Assembly: GCA_025617375.2 (NCBI GenBank)
Contig: JAMYGW020000001.1
Coordinates: 310,001-374,000, forward strand
DNA length: 64,000 nt
Origin: Acarospora socialis
Lineage: Eukaryota; Ascomycota; Lecanoromycetes; Acarosporales; Acarosporaceae
Direction: 5' to 3'
Below the pieces are notes generated by a model. That model was not told where the DNA came from. It did no database searches and saw only the letters and a program-made list of their open reading frames with translations. Every line of letters begins with the position of its first letter. Positions within the stretch are counted from its first letter, which is position 1. The translations under genes were made by a program, and so were the position numbers. Below are positions 1 to 11,824 of this stretch, one piece after another.

Positions 1-1787
1 GATATCAGGCACATGCCATGGGTCGTGGTATCCGGACGGTCGAGAAACGAAGCAACCGCATCGCTGAAGATCTGTCAGCGGCCAAAGTGCGGACGGTCTG
101 CGCTCGAGGTGCCGGAGCTTACCCAGTTGTGACGAGGGCTTCCCCAGATCGTCTGAGGATGGCAGACAACATGCAACATACCTTGAGGAAGTTGCAGACA
201 ATAACCACAATCATGATTGTTTTGCTGAACTGCAGTTTACAGTGTTCATCGACTCTTTCAGACAGGCAGTATTCGATAGGCTCATTGGCAACCTTCCACG
301 AATCGGCGTGTTGGATCGCCAAATTGTAATCGCAAGGAACCGATCTGTCTGCGTTTGCGTAACTCGGTAGAAACAAACATATCCATCTAGATTGATCGGA
401 ATTATCATTCAGCGTTCTCAATATAACATTGAGCAGGTTGCTGGAATTAGCTGGCTTCGCTGATGTTACGGCAAGTAAATTGCGCCGGTCAGAGACCAAG
501 GGATTTTGATATGCTTTCATACATGCAGCATTTTCTAATCGTTCGAGAGCTTTGACATTATCTTGCAACCGCTGGACAGTGACAATAGGGGCCGGAGATG
601 TGTAATGCGGGAGGGGATAAACCATGTTAGGAGGATCATAGATTGGGAGGACGCTCCCATGACTCCACGGCGCTCCTGAGAGGAAGCCCTCTGTAACGAC
701 GAGGACGTTGTATTCATTCGCAGAGAGCGCTTCGAATGCTGCCGAGTTATACCTTCAGACTGTAAGCTTAATGTTCATACAGGTATAAGGCACTCGACAC
801 CCAAGCGACGGCGTTAGTTGCAGAGTCCGGCAAGAGCACGGTAGCATCTCTGAACATGACGTCGTTACTGGAGCGGGTCACCGATGCAATGATGGTGTAG
901 ACGCCTGCCAACAAAGCGAATAGTGCGATAATGAACACAGCGTTTGGGAACCCGCAAGTGACGGCAATGGAGTTGCCAGAAAGTTGAAAGGCTTACATGA
1001 GGTGTAGAGGCACAGAACTGAGACCGAGCAACCACCAGAGAAGTATCCTGATCCAGCTGATGTGCCGCAGATTTCGGACACTCTGTACGCCAATGTCAAG
1101 CCAGATCCTTCTGTCATGCGCCTTGTCAATCTCTTCCCTCGTCGGAGATGTCAGGTATTGCATGCAGTAATTGCTCGCACCTAATAGCAAGGTGCTCAAA
1201 GCATTGATGGCGAAATGCAACCACAGACCCCAGGTCTTGACCCTCGAGCAACTGCCGTCGATCAGCGTCCCGACGCCATCCTGCATTGGGAACGAATAGG
1301 TAGCCCATATTGTCAGTACGGTGTTGACTATAAGAACGGCGGCTGCGGTACAGGTACACGTCGCTGCCCCTGCGCGCCAGCCAGTATATTTCTTACGGCT
1401 TGCGGAAGACAGGGTCGAGTGTGGCCGTGAAGGGATGCCGCCTTCTCCGGGTTCGAGCAATGCCGTATATCCAGATTTGAGAGAGATGTTGTCTCGCGCG
1501 CCGCTGCTGTCGAACAACGCTTCGAGTGTCAAAGACTGGGTAGGCGTTGACGTTGATGTATCATGGTTATGAGGAACTCGATGCTGCAAGCTACTCATCT
1601 CAAGTCCCTCCGGTTCATCGGAGGGCGTCACTGGCGAGCGGTGCGAATGACCATCAGACGGAACCTCGTGGCCCTCTCCTGCCCTAGCATGGCCAAATTT
1701 GGCTACGATGTCGTCGTACGAAGGTGGTCTTTGGATGGGTGGAAAATGCAATGAACTATATGTTCTTTGCGCGCCAAAGGTGTGCAT
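1..1787 (-). CDS. DUF6536 family multi-pass membrane protein (3' part outside window)
   Basis: This is a partial gene running off the left edge. Exons are 1787-997, 752-123 and 63-<1, joined by GTAAGC...AG introns, and the codon phases match across both. A Ser/Pro-rich cytosolic N-terminus of about 130 residues precedes the conserved core. Core blocks seen are a first membrane segment followed by GVGTLIDGSC, LLGASNYCMQYLTSPTREE, IGVQSVRNLRHISWIR, then after the first intron YNSAAFEALSANEYNVLVV, and after the second TTGDAVASFLDRPDTTT. These blocks are diagnostic of the fungal DUF6536 membrane family, whose biochemical role is unknown. The 244-nt first intron is long for this genome and holds a stop-free stretch in another frame (see findings). 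Family assignment is firm; function is not known. Confidence 0.9.
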
Positions 1788-2635
1788 GACATTTGTTTGA
1801 CAGGTAATGAACTAAGGTAATCTGCTGATGATTGTAATCAATGAGGTATCCTCATCATTTAGTAGGACTAGATGATTGAGGCAGCTGTACAGCGAAAATG
1901 AACGACAAAAACACAAGCTGCCGTAAGGTCAGTCATTTTATCGGTCAGCCAGTAGGGCATATTTGGAGCCATTGCGAGTCGCTTTCAATCTGGGACCCAA
2001 AGTCGCATGAATCTAGGGGTGGTGTAGGTACATGAGGGCTGTGCAATGTGCGCTCCACCTATATATCTTCAAAAGTGTAGAGCTGTCGGAGTATTGGATT
2101 TATCTGCTAGATCTCACCCGCGCTCAGTGCGCAAATAATCCCATATCGCGTCGACAGCAGAGATGATGTCGAAGCCGTGGGCACAGCCACAGACCACAAG
2201 CGCAACGTTTCTCCCGCAACATGATGCAAGATCCCGATGAGCCGACAGGGAGTGTATCAGAAGCACGGCATGGCCAAGGGTATGGTGACTATCAACTTGG
2301 AATTTGGACGGGCGCATCGGTTTCTCTAGTCCTCGACTCCAGCCCTTGCGCCGGCCTGTTAGTCAGCAGCGCGGAGAATCTTTGAGACAGGCAGCAACCC
2401 GCTTGACACATCCGTAAAGAGATGCAAAGGGAACGAGAATCAGCACGATGATTTTACGCATGATACCGAGAGCCACAGGGTGTGGGATATCAGCTAACAT
2501 TCTCAACTACAATCTGTAGTAATCTACCCTCCATCTATCTCACCCCCTCCTCCTCGCCCGCATACCCCACGCACACCCACCAAACCCCTTCCGCCTCCCT
2601 CCCTCCTTGCACACCGACCCACGAAAACCACCCCA
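1788..2635. other. Intergenic, between DUF6536 gene start and RING/RS gene end
   Basis: This 848-bp stretch separates two minus-strand genes. It should hold the promoter of the DUF6536 gene and the 3' UTR of the RING/RS gene. A 67-codon minus ORF at 2114-2317 has no recognised similarity and no supporting context. I see no RNA gene or repeat here. Confidence 0.6.
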
Positions 2636-5600
2636 TCACCCCCACCTCCCCCGCTCCCTCTCAACCTCCACCCTCCTCACCCTCTTCGCCCTCCCCTCCT
2701 CGCCCTCCTCATCCTCATACTTATAACTCATCCTCCTGCCCCCCGCGGCTCCACTTCTCCTGCCTCCCGATTTCTCCGCCAGGACAGCTTCCCTCCTCTG
2801 CTGTTCCTTCAGCAAGCGTTCCCGGTTGCGCGCTTCTCGCTCTAGCGTGTGCGGGTCTTTCTCCTTTTCTCTCTCCTTCTCCTTGCCTTTTTCTTTTTCT
2901 CGTTCCTTTTCTCGCTCGGGTTGTTTGAAAGCGTGCTGGTGCGGTTGCGGTTGCGATTGGAGTTTCTTGGGGCCGGTCGGGATGGCGTGGTGGGAGGAAC
3001 GCCTGGGGGCTGTTGGGGGTGCGGGTGTGGGTTTGATTTGGGGGTTGTCCTTGTTCGTATTCTCGTCGGGGTTGCGATCACGGTCGCGATCGCGGTGGAG
3101 TCTCGACGAGCCGTTTCTGTCTCGACCGTCGTCATCGTGTCTGCTGCGCCGTGACGATCGATGATGCCGCGAGTGGTCGCTGTCTTCTTCTTGTAGAGAA
3201 ACAGACCGATCGCGTCTGGAGCGTTTCCGCTCGCGGTGATTCTCGTCTCGGTCACGGTCTCGGTCACGATCCCGGTATTTGCTTGAAGGATAATCCTTTT
3301 CCCTATCTTTGTCTTTGCGTCTACTACTGCTAGGACTCGTTGGTGGAAGATGGTCTTTGGCATGGTTCTCTTGCTTGGTTCCGTCGGGGGTTTCGGACGG
3401 TGAGCGAGATCGTTTCCGCCGATGGCGGTGATCGCGGCTTCGACTTCGACTTAGGCTTCGGTCGCGGTGAGAACGGTGAGAGGATCGGTGCTTGTGGCTG
3501 CTTCGTCGTTCTTTGTCCTTGTCTGGGTGATTGGATTGAGAGGCTCGCTTGGATGTTGAGTCGACAGAAGCGTTTCTTGAGCGTTCTTCTTTGCCCTCAC
3601 GAGTATTCGTATCGTCTTCATCGTCGTATTTGCGAGACCGCCGGTGTCTGCGCTCTCGTCTCCGCTCCCGCTCGCTGTCATGGCTTGAAGTGCTCGGGGA
3701 GCGATGGCGGTGACGGCGGTGATGGCGCGACCGACGTCGTGATGGTGAACGTGATCGTGATTCGGAGCGGCGGCGCGAGGGTGATGCACTATGTAATGAA
3801 AGATCATTAGCAATGTGTCTAAACCCACAGAACATCACAAATGGCACTGAACCGACCTCCTTGACCTTCTAGATCCATTTAGCCTTCCTTGGCCAGCCAC
3901 GGAGGCCCTGCCGACAATGGAAAAGCCCCTGCCGCCTCTAATCCCAGTGTTGGGCAGGCCCTCTCTCAAGGCCTTGGGGGCTGTGGGTGCACCTTCCACA
4001 CCGAGTCCCTTGGGTTCGACAGGCACAACCCCAGGAAAGTCAGCCGTAGGGATAGATTGACCGTTCGCGGCCGAAGGAGCGCCGGTCCCGTTAGCCGTGA
4101 AGCCGCCTCCACGTCCCCGGAACCCACCACGAAGCTCAGGCCCACCACGGTAGTAACCTCGTCCGCCGCCTCGACCTCGCCCTGCATAATCCTGTGAGCT
4201 ATCTTTTCTGTAAAGAGCCGCTGGTCCGAGCGGAGCGGCCGGGACGGAGGGGGGAGGCATCATAGTCATCGGGCTGACGGCAGCCTCATCATCCAACTGA
4301 GCTGGGAATGTATCTGGTTCATCTCGATCTGCGCTCACCAAGGTCTCTATGGGCGCAGGTTTGGCGTCTTCCGCTGGATGCGTCGCCTCACTGCCGGCAT
4401 CCAGGACCGGTGTTTCCGCTGTAGTATGTACGATTACATCACCTTCCGGTTTGCCTGATTCTTTCGCGTCCGCTGCTGGTGCATCTGCACCGTCGCCGTC
4501 ACCTTCACCTCCGGGGTTGAGTTCTTGATCGATCGTCGGCGATTCCGTCTTTTTCGTATCTGCTTCATTGTCCTTACCGCCCGAGGCAACGCCTGGGTTC
4601 GGCTGCTCTTGCTCTGACAAAGTCTGCGGTAACAGTTGTGACGGTAATTGATGGTGGAACGGCTCATAGGTCTTCTCGTGCTTACCCTGATTACCTTGCA
4701 TTGCCGGGCCGTACCCACCTCGGCCACGACCGGTATAGCCGTATCCACGACCGCGGCCTCGACCGGATTGATTATAGCCCTGACCATTGAAACCATTCTG
4801 AAAGTTATTATGTTGGTACTGTTGGTGATGCATCTGACCATAATTTCCCTGGTGCGGTGGCATATTATATCCACCATAGCCAGCATTAGCTCCGAAATCA
4901 CCGTCCATACCATTGGCAAGCCCGCCAAATGCATTTGGATTGAATTTATCTTGGCCTCCATTCCATGTTGCGGCCTGACCATTGAATCCTCCGTACGCAC
5001 CCTGCCCCGCACCGAATCCCATCCCCATGTTCATGCCGTTCATGCCCATGCCTTGCCCACCAAAACCACCGTACATACCCTGAGACATGGCCATTGGATC
5101 CAGCCCCATTCCAGACATGCCTGGAAGATTGCGCATTAGACATCGTTTGTAACAACGAGTAGAGTCTGGCAAGGAGCAACTTACCCATCATCGTGGGAAA
5201 TCCTCCAAGCCCAGTGTTGGACATGCCGTTTGGCATGAACTGCATGAGCTGGTTGAAATCGCCTTGAGGATAACTACCCAAGCTTGGGAACCCGATCGAA
5301 GTTCCGTCGAACCCAAAATTCCCGGTGAAGCTCTGCCCTTGCATTGGAGCTTGTCTACTTCTCCATTGAACACTCAAACCCTGCTGCTCTGGCACTGCTA
5401 TCGCTTGCTGTTCTTCTCCGATCGGCTTCGAGTCCATATTCACAAAGTCTCCGTCTGCCGCACTGTTTCCGGTTACCGTGCCAGGCCCAGCGGTAGACTC
5501 CTTAGACTGGTCGAATTGCTCATCTTTACTAGTGACCTGGAAGGCTTAGCAATTTCACCCCTTCATACATACGTTTACAAGTATCCAATGCTTACCTCGA

Positions 5601-6248
5601 CGGAAGGTCTTGGTATATCCATCTGCGCCTCAACTGCCGCCGGACCGCCAATGTTTGGGGAAGGACCACGACCGACCGGATTCGTATTCGGTGGCTCATC
5701 ATAAACATTATCCTCCGCGTTACCAGTCTTAATGTCTTCGTTCTTAAGAGTACCATCTGCTACTGGCCCCTCCACCGCAACCGGTATTACAGGCGTGTGG
5801 GGTGCTAGTTCAGCCTGCTCTTTGCTTTTCTGTGTTTCCCTTTTCTTTTCTTCAGTTCTGAGGAAGACTTTGATAGTTGTGCGTAAAGCTTTATTCGGCT
5901 TGCAAAGCTCCGCTTTGACAGGTTCGTGTGCACAGACGGGACAAGCTTCTGGGAGGGACGCTTGACCTTTTGAGAGGGTCAGTCTAGAAATTCTCCGGTA
6001 TTGTTGGTGATACAAGCTAGGGAGAAGTGGTCCTTACAATTTTCGCATATCGATTGCTCGCAGCATGGCAGGCGGAACGCGTTGACCGCTAGCTTATTGC
6101 AAGCAGCACACCGCAGCTTGATGGGTATTTCCTCCATCGTCAGCGAGCTAGTGTTGCATGTCAGCCAACTCAATGCGACCGACTGAGCTAAGGTGAGGCC
6201 GTACCCAGCAATATCTGCCGTGGCTGCCATGGAGGCTACTGTGGCCAT
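2636..6248 (-). CDS. RING-finger protein with RGG/Gly-rich middle and RS C-terminus (Znf1-like)
   Basis: Six exons: 6248-6205, 6147-6038, 5966-5596, 5536-5185, 5120-3857 and 3788-2636, summing to 1097 codons plus stop. The N-terminus carries a zinc-binding RING/U-box-like cluster (CAACNKL...CCEQSICENC...CPVCAH) followed by NKALRTTIKVFLRTEEKKR, as in the RBBP6/Mpe1-related RING proteins of fungi. The middle is rich in Met/Gly and RGG-type GRGRG repeats, and the last 380 residues are an Arg/Ser and Arg/Asp-rich domain like that of splicing factors. The start at 6248 is chosen because a short intron (branch CTGAC, acceptor CTAG) then gives SLTMEEIPIK in frame; Met at 6137 is the alternative. A ubiquitin ligase tied to RNA processing is an inference from the domains. 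No DWNN domain or zinc knuckle is seen, so it is not a canonical Mpe1. Confidence 0.85.
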
Positions 6249-6946
6249 GGCTAAAGCTGATAATCGAGCGGAGATTGTGAGCGCGGCGCGCTATTTCCTT
6301 ATAAGACTTTCGATTGGCGATAAAGAGCGACTCCAATGCCCGGGCTGTATTGAGGCGGCGTTTTTGAAGCAACGGAGGCGGAGGAAGGATGACCTTCCAA
6401 TGGCGTCGTATGTCACGTTACAGGATAACTCTCCACAACCACGCAAGAGGTCTAAGAGAACGACCGCAAGCTGATATTCTTATTCCAAAAAGCGTCATCG
6501 TAAGAGGACTGGTAACATATTTGCAGTATCCGAATTGTACTGCTTCCATGGGCCATGAGACAGATGTAAGGTAAAGATTCCACTTAGGAGATGGATCTGG
6601 ACACTGCTTATGTAATTCGTATATGAGGCCCGAGCGTCATCTGACTTTACTTATGGCAACAGTATATTGTAGGCTCAGCATCATCATCTTCTTGTTTGAT
6701 ATTATACGCTTAGATGGTAGCATCTCTGTGATAGACTACAATCAGATGTGCGTGTTAACAGGACAGTGTATGCAAAGAAGCTGAAATGATATGGTCTGAG
6801 ATCTAATTCCTTCTACTCTAGGCAGCCTTACGCCATCTTCCATACCTTTCCCACCAAGAGACGTACGAGTACCGTAGAATGCTACATTACGCTTGCTAAA
6901 TCCCCTGCCCCGGCCTAAGCATGTTCCATTCGTCGTTTCATTGAGA
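6249..6946. other. Intergenic between CTP synthase end and RING/RS gene start
   Basis: This 698-bp spacer lies between two genes read leftwards. It should include the RING/RS promoter next to 6249 and the CTP synthase 3' UTR. No ORF with recognisable homology, repeat or RNA gene was seen. Confidence 0.6.
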
Positions 6947-9028
6947 TCATGAAACTTTCACTCCTCCTACCCCATTGACCAGCTCCTCCATATCCATACC
7001 TCCACTCACCACACCATTCATCAACCTTGCTGTTCTCACCTTTTCAGTAATCTCTTCCAAACAGCCCGCGCTACTGGCAATGAAGCCCAGATACGGTTTG
7101 CTCGGACTCAAAACACGTGACAAGTACTCCGGATGAAACTGCACGCCCACGAACCAAGGGTGATCTCGGAGCTCCATAATCTCCATTCGCTCGCCAAGGT
7201 CATCTTTGCCGACGAAATCCAGTCCCGCTATCGTCAAGCGCTCGACGTAGGCTGGGTTGACTTCGTAGCGGTGACGGTGTCGTTCGTTGATGGTGCCGTC
7301 GGATATAGAGGCGCCGTACAGTCTCCGGAGTTTGCTCCACTCGCTGCCTTTCTGGAAAATCGTGGGCCGGAGACCGAGACGCATGGTACCGCCGAGGGTG
7401 GTCTTGTCGATTTCGGGCATGAAGATGACGACCGGGTCGGTGGTCCGCTCGTCGAGTTCGATGGAAGCCGCGTAAGGGATGTTGCATACGTTGCGGGCGA
7501 ATTCGATGACGGCGATCTGCATGCCGAGACAAATTCCTAGATAGGGGGTTTTGTTCTTGCGGGCCCAGTTGGCCGCGGCGATCATGCCTTCTGTGCCTCG
7601 ATGGCCAAAACCGCCTGGAACAAGGATTCCGTTGGCGGTGCAGACCTCGTGCCAAGCTTTGTGGTAGTCTGCGGGGGAAGATTGCAGGGTCTGAGTCTCG
7701 AGATGGGATGCATCTACCCAAATCAGGTCGAGCTTCTTGGTGCAAGCCATGGCGGCGTGTTCCAGGGATTTGATGACTGAGAGGTATGAGTCGTGGAGGT
7801 TGGTGTATTTGCCTACCAGGGCGATGGAAACAGATTCGAAAAGGCGCTCTTGTGAAACAGTCAAGGTCTTCCACTCCTGCCAGGTCCGTTGACCTTTGAC
7901 AATAACAGCCTTTGGGATAGTGAGAGCGTCAAGCTTGATGATATTACGCAGAACTTCGATCAGGCCCTGCTTTTCCAGAAGAAGAGGGACGTGGTAGGTT
8001 GAAGAAACATCGTGTACGGCAATAACCTGGTCGGGTTCTACCTGACAGAACATGGCTATCTTGTCCGTGGTCGTTTTATCCAGAGGTTCGCAGCATCGGC
8101 AAGCGATCTACATTAGAACCAGATCAGCCATGACTTCTTCCATTCAGCACGTAGCGTTCAAGTACCAAGTCCGGGCTTAATCCAGCACTGCGGACATCTC
8201 GTATCGCCTGTTGCGTCGGCTTGGTCTTCTGCTCCCGATTGACTACCGGTATCAACGAGACATGTATTTGCAGGAAGTTGTCCTTTCCTGCTCTTCGCCT
8301 CAACTGCCTCATCGCCTCGATGAAAGGTCCACTCTCAATATCCCCCACAGTTCCCCCAAGTTCGATGATGCACACGTCAGGCTCTTCGTTCGTGTCGTCC
8401 ACAGGTATCCGCGCCACACGCTCAATCCAATCCTGGATAGCATCGGTCAAGTGAGGCACCACCTGCACGGTCCGACCAAGATAGTCCCCTCGGCGTTCAC
8501 GTTCAATAACATGTTGATATATCTTGCCGGTGGTGATGTTATTTTCACGGGTCAGGGTAATGCTAAGGTACCGCTCGTAATTGCCAAGATCCAGGTCCAC
8601 CTCACCACCGTCGTCGAGAACAAAGACTTCGCCGTGTCTGTCAATGCGTCAATTTAATGCTCTCCTTCGACGCATGTGTATCAATTGGCATACTCGGTGG
8701 GTGCCATAGTCCCCGCATCGACGTTCATATACGGATCGACCTTTATCGAAGAAACGTGCAAAGCTTGTCAGCGCCATTGAAGCGATTGCATTTATAGCTG
8801 CTCGCGTCATTGAAGGCAACATATCTTTAGGCCAATGGTCTTAAGCAGCAAACCCGTGGAAGAGGCTGTGGTCGCGTAAGTTAGAGATCGCATGAGTCGC
8901 GTTCAAAGTTTGACATACCAATAACGCCCTTCCCGATGCCGCTAATGACACCTGTTGCACTGTCAACGGCGCCCTCATGGGGTTTCAAAGATTGCTCTCT
9001 CACCTCCGGAGACGAGTACATATTTCAT
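6947..9028 (-). CDS. ura7: CTP synthase
   Basis: CTP synthase makes CTP from UTP, ATP and glutamine in the cytosol. Exons: 9028-9004, 8951-8919, 8865-8825, 8755-8694, 8637-8166 and 8107-6947, giving 597 aa, close to the usual fungal length. The synthase domain begins [19 protein letters not shown] and includes [18 protein letters not shown] and [14 protein letters not shown]. The C-terminal class I glutamine amidotransferase domain has the nucleophile motif LGICLGMQ near residue 403 and the His/Glu pair in VQFHPEYLS near residue 538, so it looks catalytically complete. All introns but one have GT-AG ends. The third (8824-8756, 69 nt) fits family conservation best with AT...AC ends; a GT-AG reading would insert four residues (ISLH). 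Confidence 0.95.
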
Positions 9029-9935
9029 ATTGACAAAGTTTACGAACTTCTCTGTAGGTAGGGGTGCCTTTCCTGGCTATGCCAGGGGGAAGGAAAGAAA
9101 GAAGAGCGGAAGTGGTGCGAGTTGCCGATAAGTCACATTTCTCGCCTCGAGATTTAAAGTTTATCTTAGCGCGGACTCGGTATCAGCCCTATCAGGATAC
9201 GAAATCACATGCCAACGCGATATGGTTTCTTTACTCCAGCACCGGATGACCTGTTGTCGATTTCATGGTCTGTACACGACAACTGCCACTTCACGTTTTT
9301 GGGGACTTTCCAACCGTACCATCCGCTCCAGTTAGATCCAACTGACACCAACGCAATTCCATCTTCTCGATTTCCTGGTACGCCTTCCTCAGAGCTTCAG
9401 ATGTAACCTACCGGTGCAGTGCACGGTGTGAGCATAACTAGAAAACAGTATCCGAAGCTGGCGTCAGCACTGCGTCAGCGTGAATCATTCATGCGAGACA
9501 GGTTCAGCTGAAATCAGGGGCAAGGACGGGTAACGGTCACGCTCGCTTCTGGGATGCAATGAGCCCGGTTGACGAACGAAAACTTTCCGCCACTTCGGAA
9601 TTGGTTGATTCCATCGCTATGGATGTGGAAAGAAAAACGTCTAGAAATCAATCATCGAAAGCTAAGATAATCAACGCCTGTGCCATATGTGTATACGCGC
9701 GCCTAGATAGCAAACCCAAATTTTAGTTCAGATCCCAAGCCGCCCATGGATATATTCGTATGCGTTATCCACAAAACAGGCGATGAATAGAATGAAATAT
9801 TCTGGACGCAATGATATTCCGGCGCCCCGTCTTGCCAAACGCCGCCATTTGGTCCGAGATGTGCGCCGTATGATTGTGATATTCGCCAGAGGTGTCTAGT
9901 GCGGGTCTTCCCCCCGGCCGTAGTCGAGTTGATAC
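9029..9935. other. Intergenic upstream of CTP synthase
   Basis: These 907 bp lie between the CTP synthase start and the velC stop, both genes reading leftwards. They should hold the CTP synthase promoter and velC 3' UTR. The velC stop codon overlaps a consensus GTAAGT donor, so a small 3' exon of velC here cannot be excluded. Nothing else was recognised. Confidence 0.55.
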
Positions 9936-11490
9936 TTACTCTTTCCTTCTCTTCCTTACTCTGCCTCGGGCGCCTTCTGTTCCCTCTGCCTCATCGTCGT
10001 CTCCGTCGTCGTTCTCGCTAGTACTTCCCTCCTTCTCTTGAGGCCTTCCCTCTCTGGATCCTTTTCCTTTCCCGCCGTTTCCCTTTTTCACGCTCACCCC
10101 CGCACCCAATTTCTTCAGCCCTCTGGTCAAGCCTGTACTTGCCCTCATGCCCGGGAAGTCCTTCGCAGAGAAGACCTGGAAGATGTCGCTCGTGACCGAA
10201 GACACAACCTCCGTCCTACCGCCCAGAAGAGTGATCTCGAAGCCAAGACGCATGAGCGTAAAGTGCAACCGATACGCACCAGGCGTGCGACAGGATAAGT
10301 CAGGAAAGATGAAGAAGCAAGAAGGGGACCGGTTGGAATTGTTTGTGTCAAAACCGGTGGTGGAGGAGCCGGCTTCGGGGTCGGGATCGGCACCGACAAA
10401 CGGCGAAGCGACAAGCGTGCCCATCAAACGGCGAGTGGTGCGGTGTGTCGAAGGGTCATTGATCGCAGTAACATCCGTGCTTGGGCTATCGGAGGATAGA
10501 AGGGTGCAGTGAACGACATTGAAGGGATATCGAAGCTCGGATTCATCCGACGGCGAATTGGGGTCCCAATCAGCCAAGGTAAGCTGAACTATCGGCGGTG
10601 GATCGATCACTCGCCGGTCACGCTCACCAAACCCACATGCCCGGGCGGCAAGAGGCTGCTGGCGAACCGTGAGCTTGTAGCGGCTTGTGCTGTCCACAAT
10701 CTCAGTACAATGGCCGAGCTGTGATATTAGAGGGCTTACGCGTTCGCTTCAGATATGTGCGCAGTAGTAACAGCAGCTGGCTGCTGTGTGGATGCGGATC
10801 CGGGCACGAAGCCGCTAGACGGTGTTCGAGAGCTGTGGTAAGAGCTTTCGGAGTCGCGGTGGGCGGTCCAGCTCGGTGATAGGTTGGGAGGAGCGTGATG
10901 GCTTCTAAGATTGTGAGCAGCGCACGCCATGGCTGGGGTACACCAACATACGTGGTGGGGTCCTCCAGCTGTTGGCTCCGTTCAGTCGGCCGCTTCGGTG
11001 CCTCTTTCGGCCGAGACTCCGTTCGCGGTGAGATCTGGGAACTACGACGGGGAGAGTATGGGCTTCTGGCCGGAGGCGGAACAGGGGCGTCGTGCAAGAG
11101 TATCCGGTCGAGCGGCATTGCGGACCATCTCGGAGCTGTCACGATCGGGGGAGGATGTTGCTGATGTGACGGCGGCAGATGGCGGGAGTGAAATGAGCCA
11201 AAGTCTGATCGTAGAGACTGCGTTGAAGCTTTTGTGGGTTGCTGAAAGAGCGTAGGAGGGGGCAGACGCGCGTAAGGAGTGGCAAGCAGGTGGGGTGGAG
11301 GAAGGGCGTAGGGCCACGCCGGTGGAGGATGTGTGTCCGTCATCGTGGCGATTGATGGGGTTGTTGCTGCCGCTGCCGCTGCCGCTGCCGTTACCGTTAC
11401 TGTTGCCGCCGCTGCCACCACCGCTGCCGCCGCCGCCGCACCGCTATGTGATGGATATACCGGCGGTGGAGGAGGAGGCCGCGAGGACAT
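9936..11490 (-). CDS. velC: Velvet-family transcription regulator, VelC type
   Basis: Three exons, 11490-10952, 10832-10740 and 10689-9936, give 461 aa. A long Pro/Ser/Ala-rich, disordered N-terminus precedes one velvet domain from about residue 212, recognised by YKLTVRQQPLAARACGFGE, RRVIDPPPIVQLTL, RRLMGTLVASPFVG, FFIFPDLSCRTPGAYRL and SAKDFPGMRAST. The ending is acidic and basic (possible nuclear localisation: RVRKRRKE). The ARACGFGERDRRVIDPPP form and the single undivided domain point to VelC rather than VeA, VelB or VosA. Velvet proteins bind DNA through an NF-kB-like fold and control development and secondary metabolism; the VelC role is inferred from the family. The start is uncertain: an upstream frame (11756-11397) reads like protein. 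Exon 1 holds a poly-Ala/Val tract encoded by GCN repeats at 11360-11440. Confidence 0.9.
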
Positions 11491-11756
11491 GAGTCATGTG
11501 CATTCGCGCCCAGTGGAGCCGCAGACACCAGACGACCGCGACGCGAGCAACCGCATTGAAAGTTGTCAACAGCTTCAGATCCAGGTCCAGGTCCAGGTCC
11601 AGGTCCAGGTTCGGGTTCAGGTTTCGGTTGCAATGTGAAATCGGTTGGCGGCGGACCGGCATAGAGCATTGAAAGAGGATGATGTAAAGGAGCGGCAAAG
11701 TCAACAATATTATTATTGCCAGGTTGACTGTAATAGCGATGGATATCGGGATGCAT
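11397..11756 (-). other. Candidate upstream exon or uORF of velC
   Basis: An ATG at 11756 opens a frame reading MHPDIHRYYSQPG, then Pro-rich sequence and a Pro-Gly run encoded by five copies of a 6-nt repeat (11581-11610). Composition and position look coding, but the frame differs from that of the velC exon starting at 11490, and I found no convincing intron joining the two. It may be a first exon, an upstream ORF, or a frame split by change in the simple repeats. Confidence 0.35.
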
Positions 11757-11824
11757 TAAGGTTTGAAAGGACGAGAACGCCGGAGGGAGCAGTGTGGTGG
11801 GAGCGAAAGACAACGAAGGAGGGT

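Noticed and set aside
2114-2317. 67-codon minus ORF between genes
   Set aside because: Too short and without homology to call as a gene.
7200-7874. 224-codon minus ORF in another frame of CTP synthase
   Set aside because: Shifted-frame shadow of the glutaminase domain.
8764-8820. Ordinary GT-AG intron in CTP synthase at this place
   Set aside because: It remains in frame but inserts four residues into an invariant loop and leaves too little space between branch site and AG; kept as the alternative to the AT-AC model.
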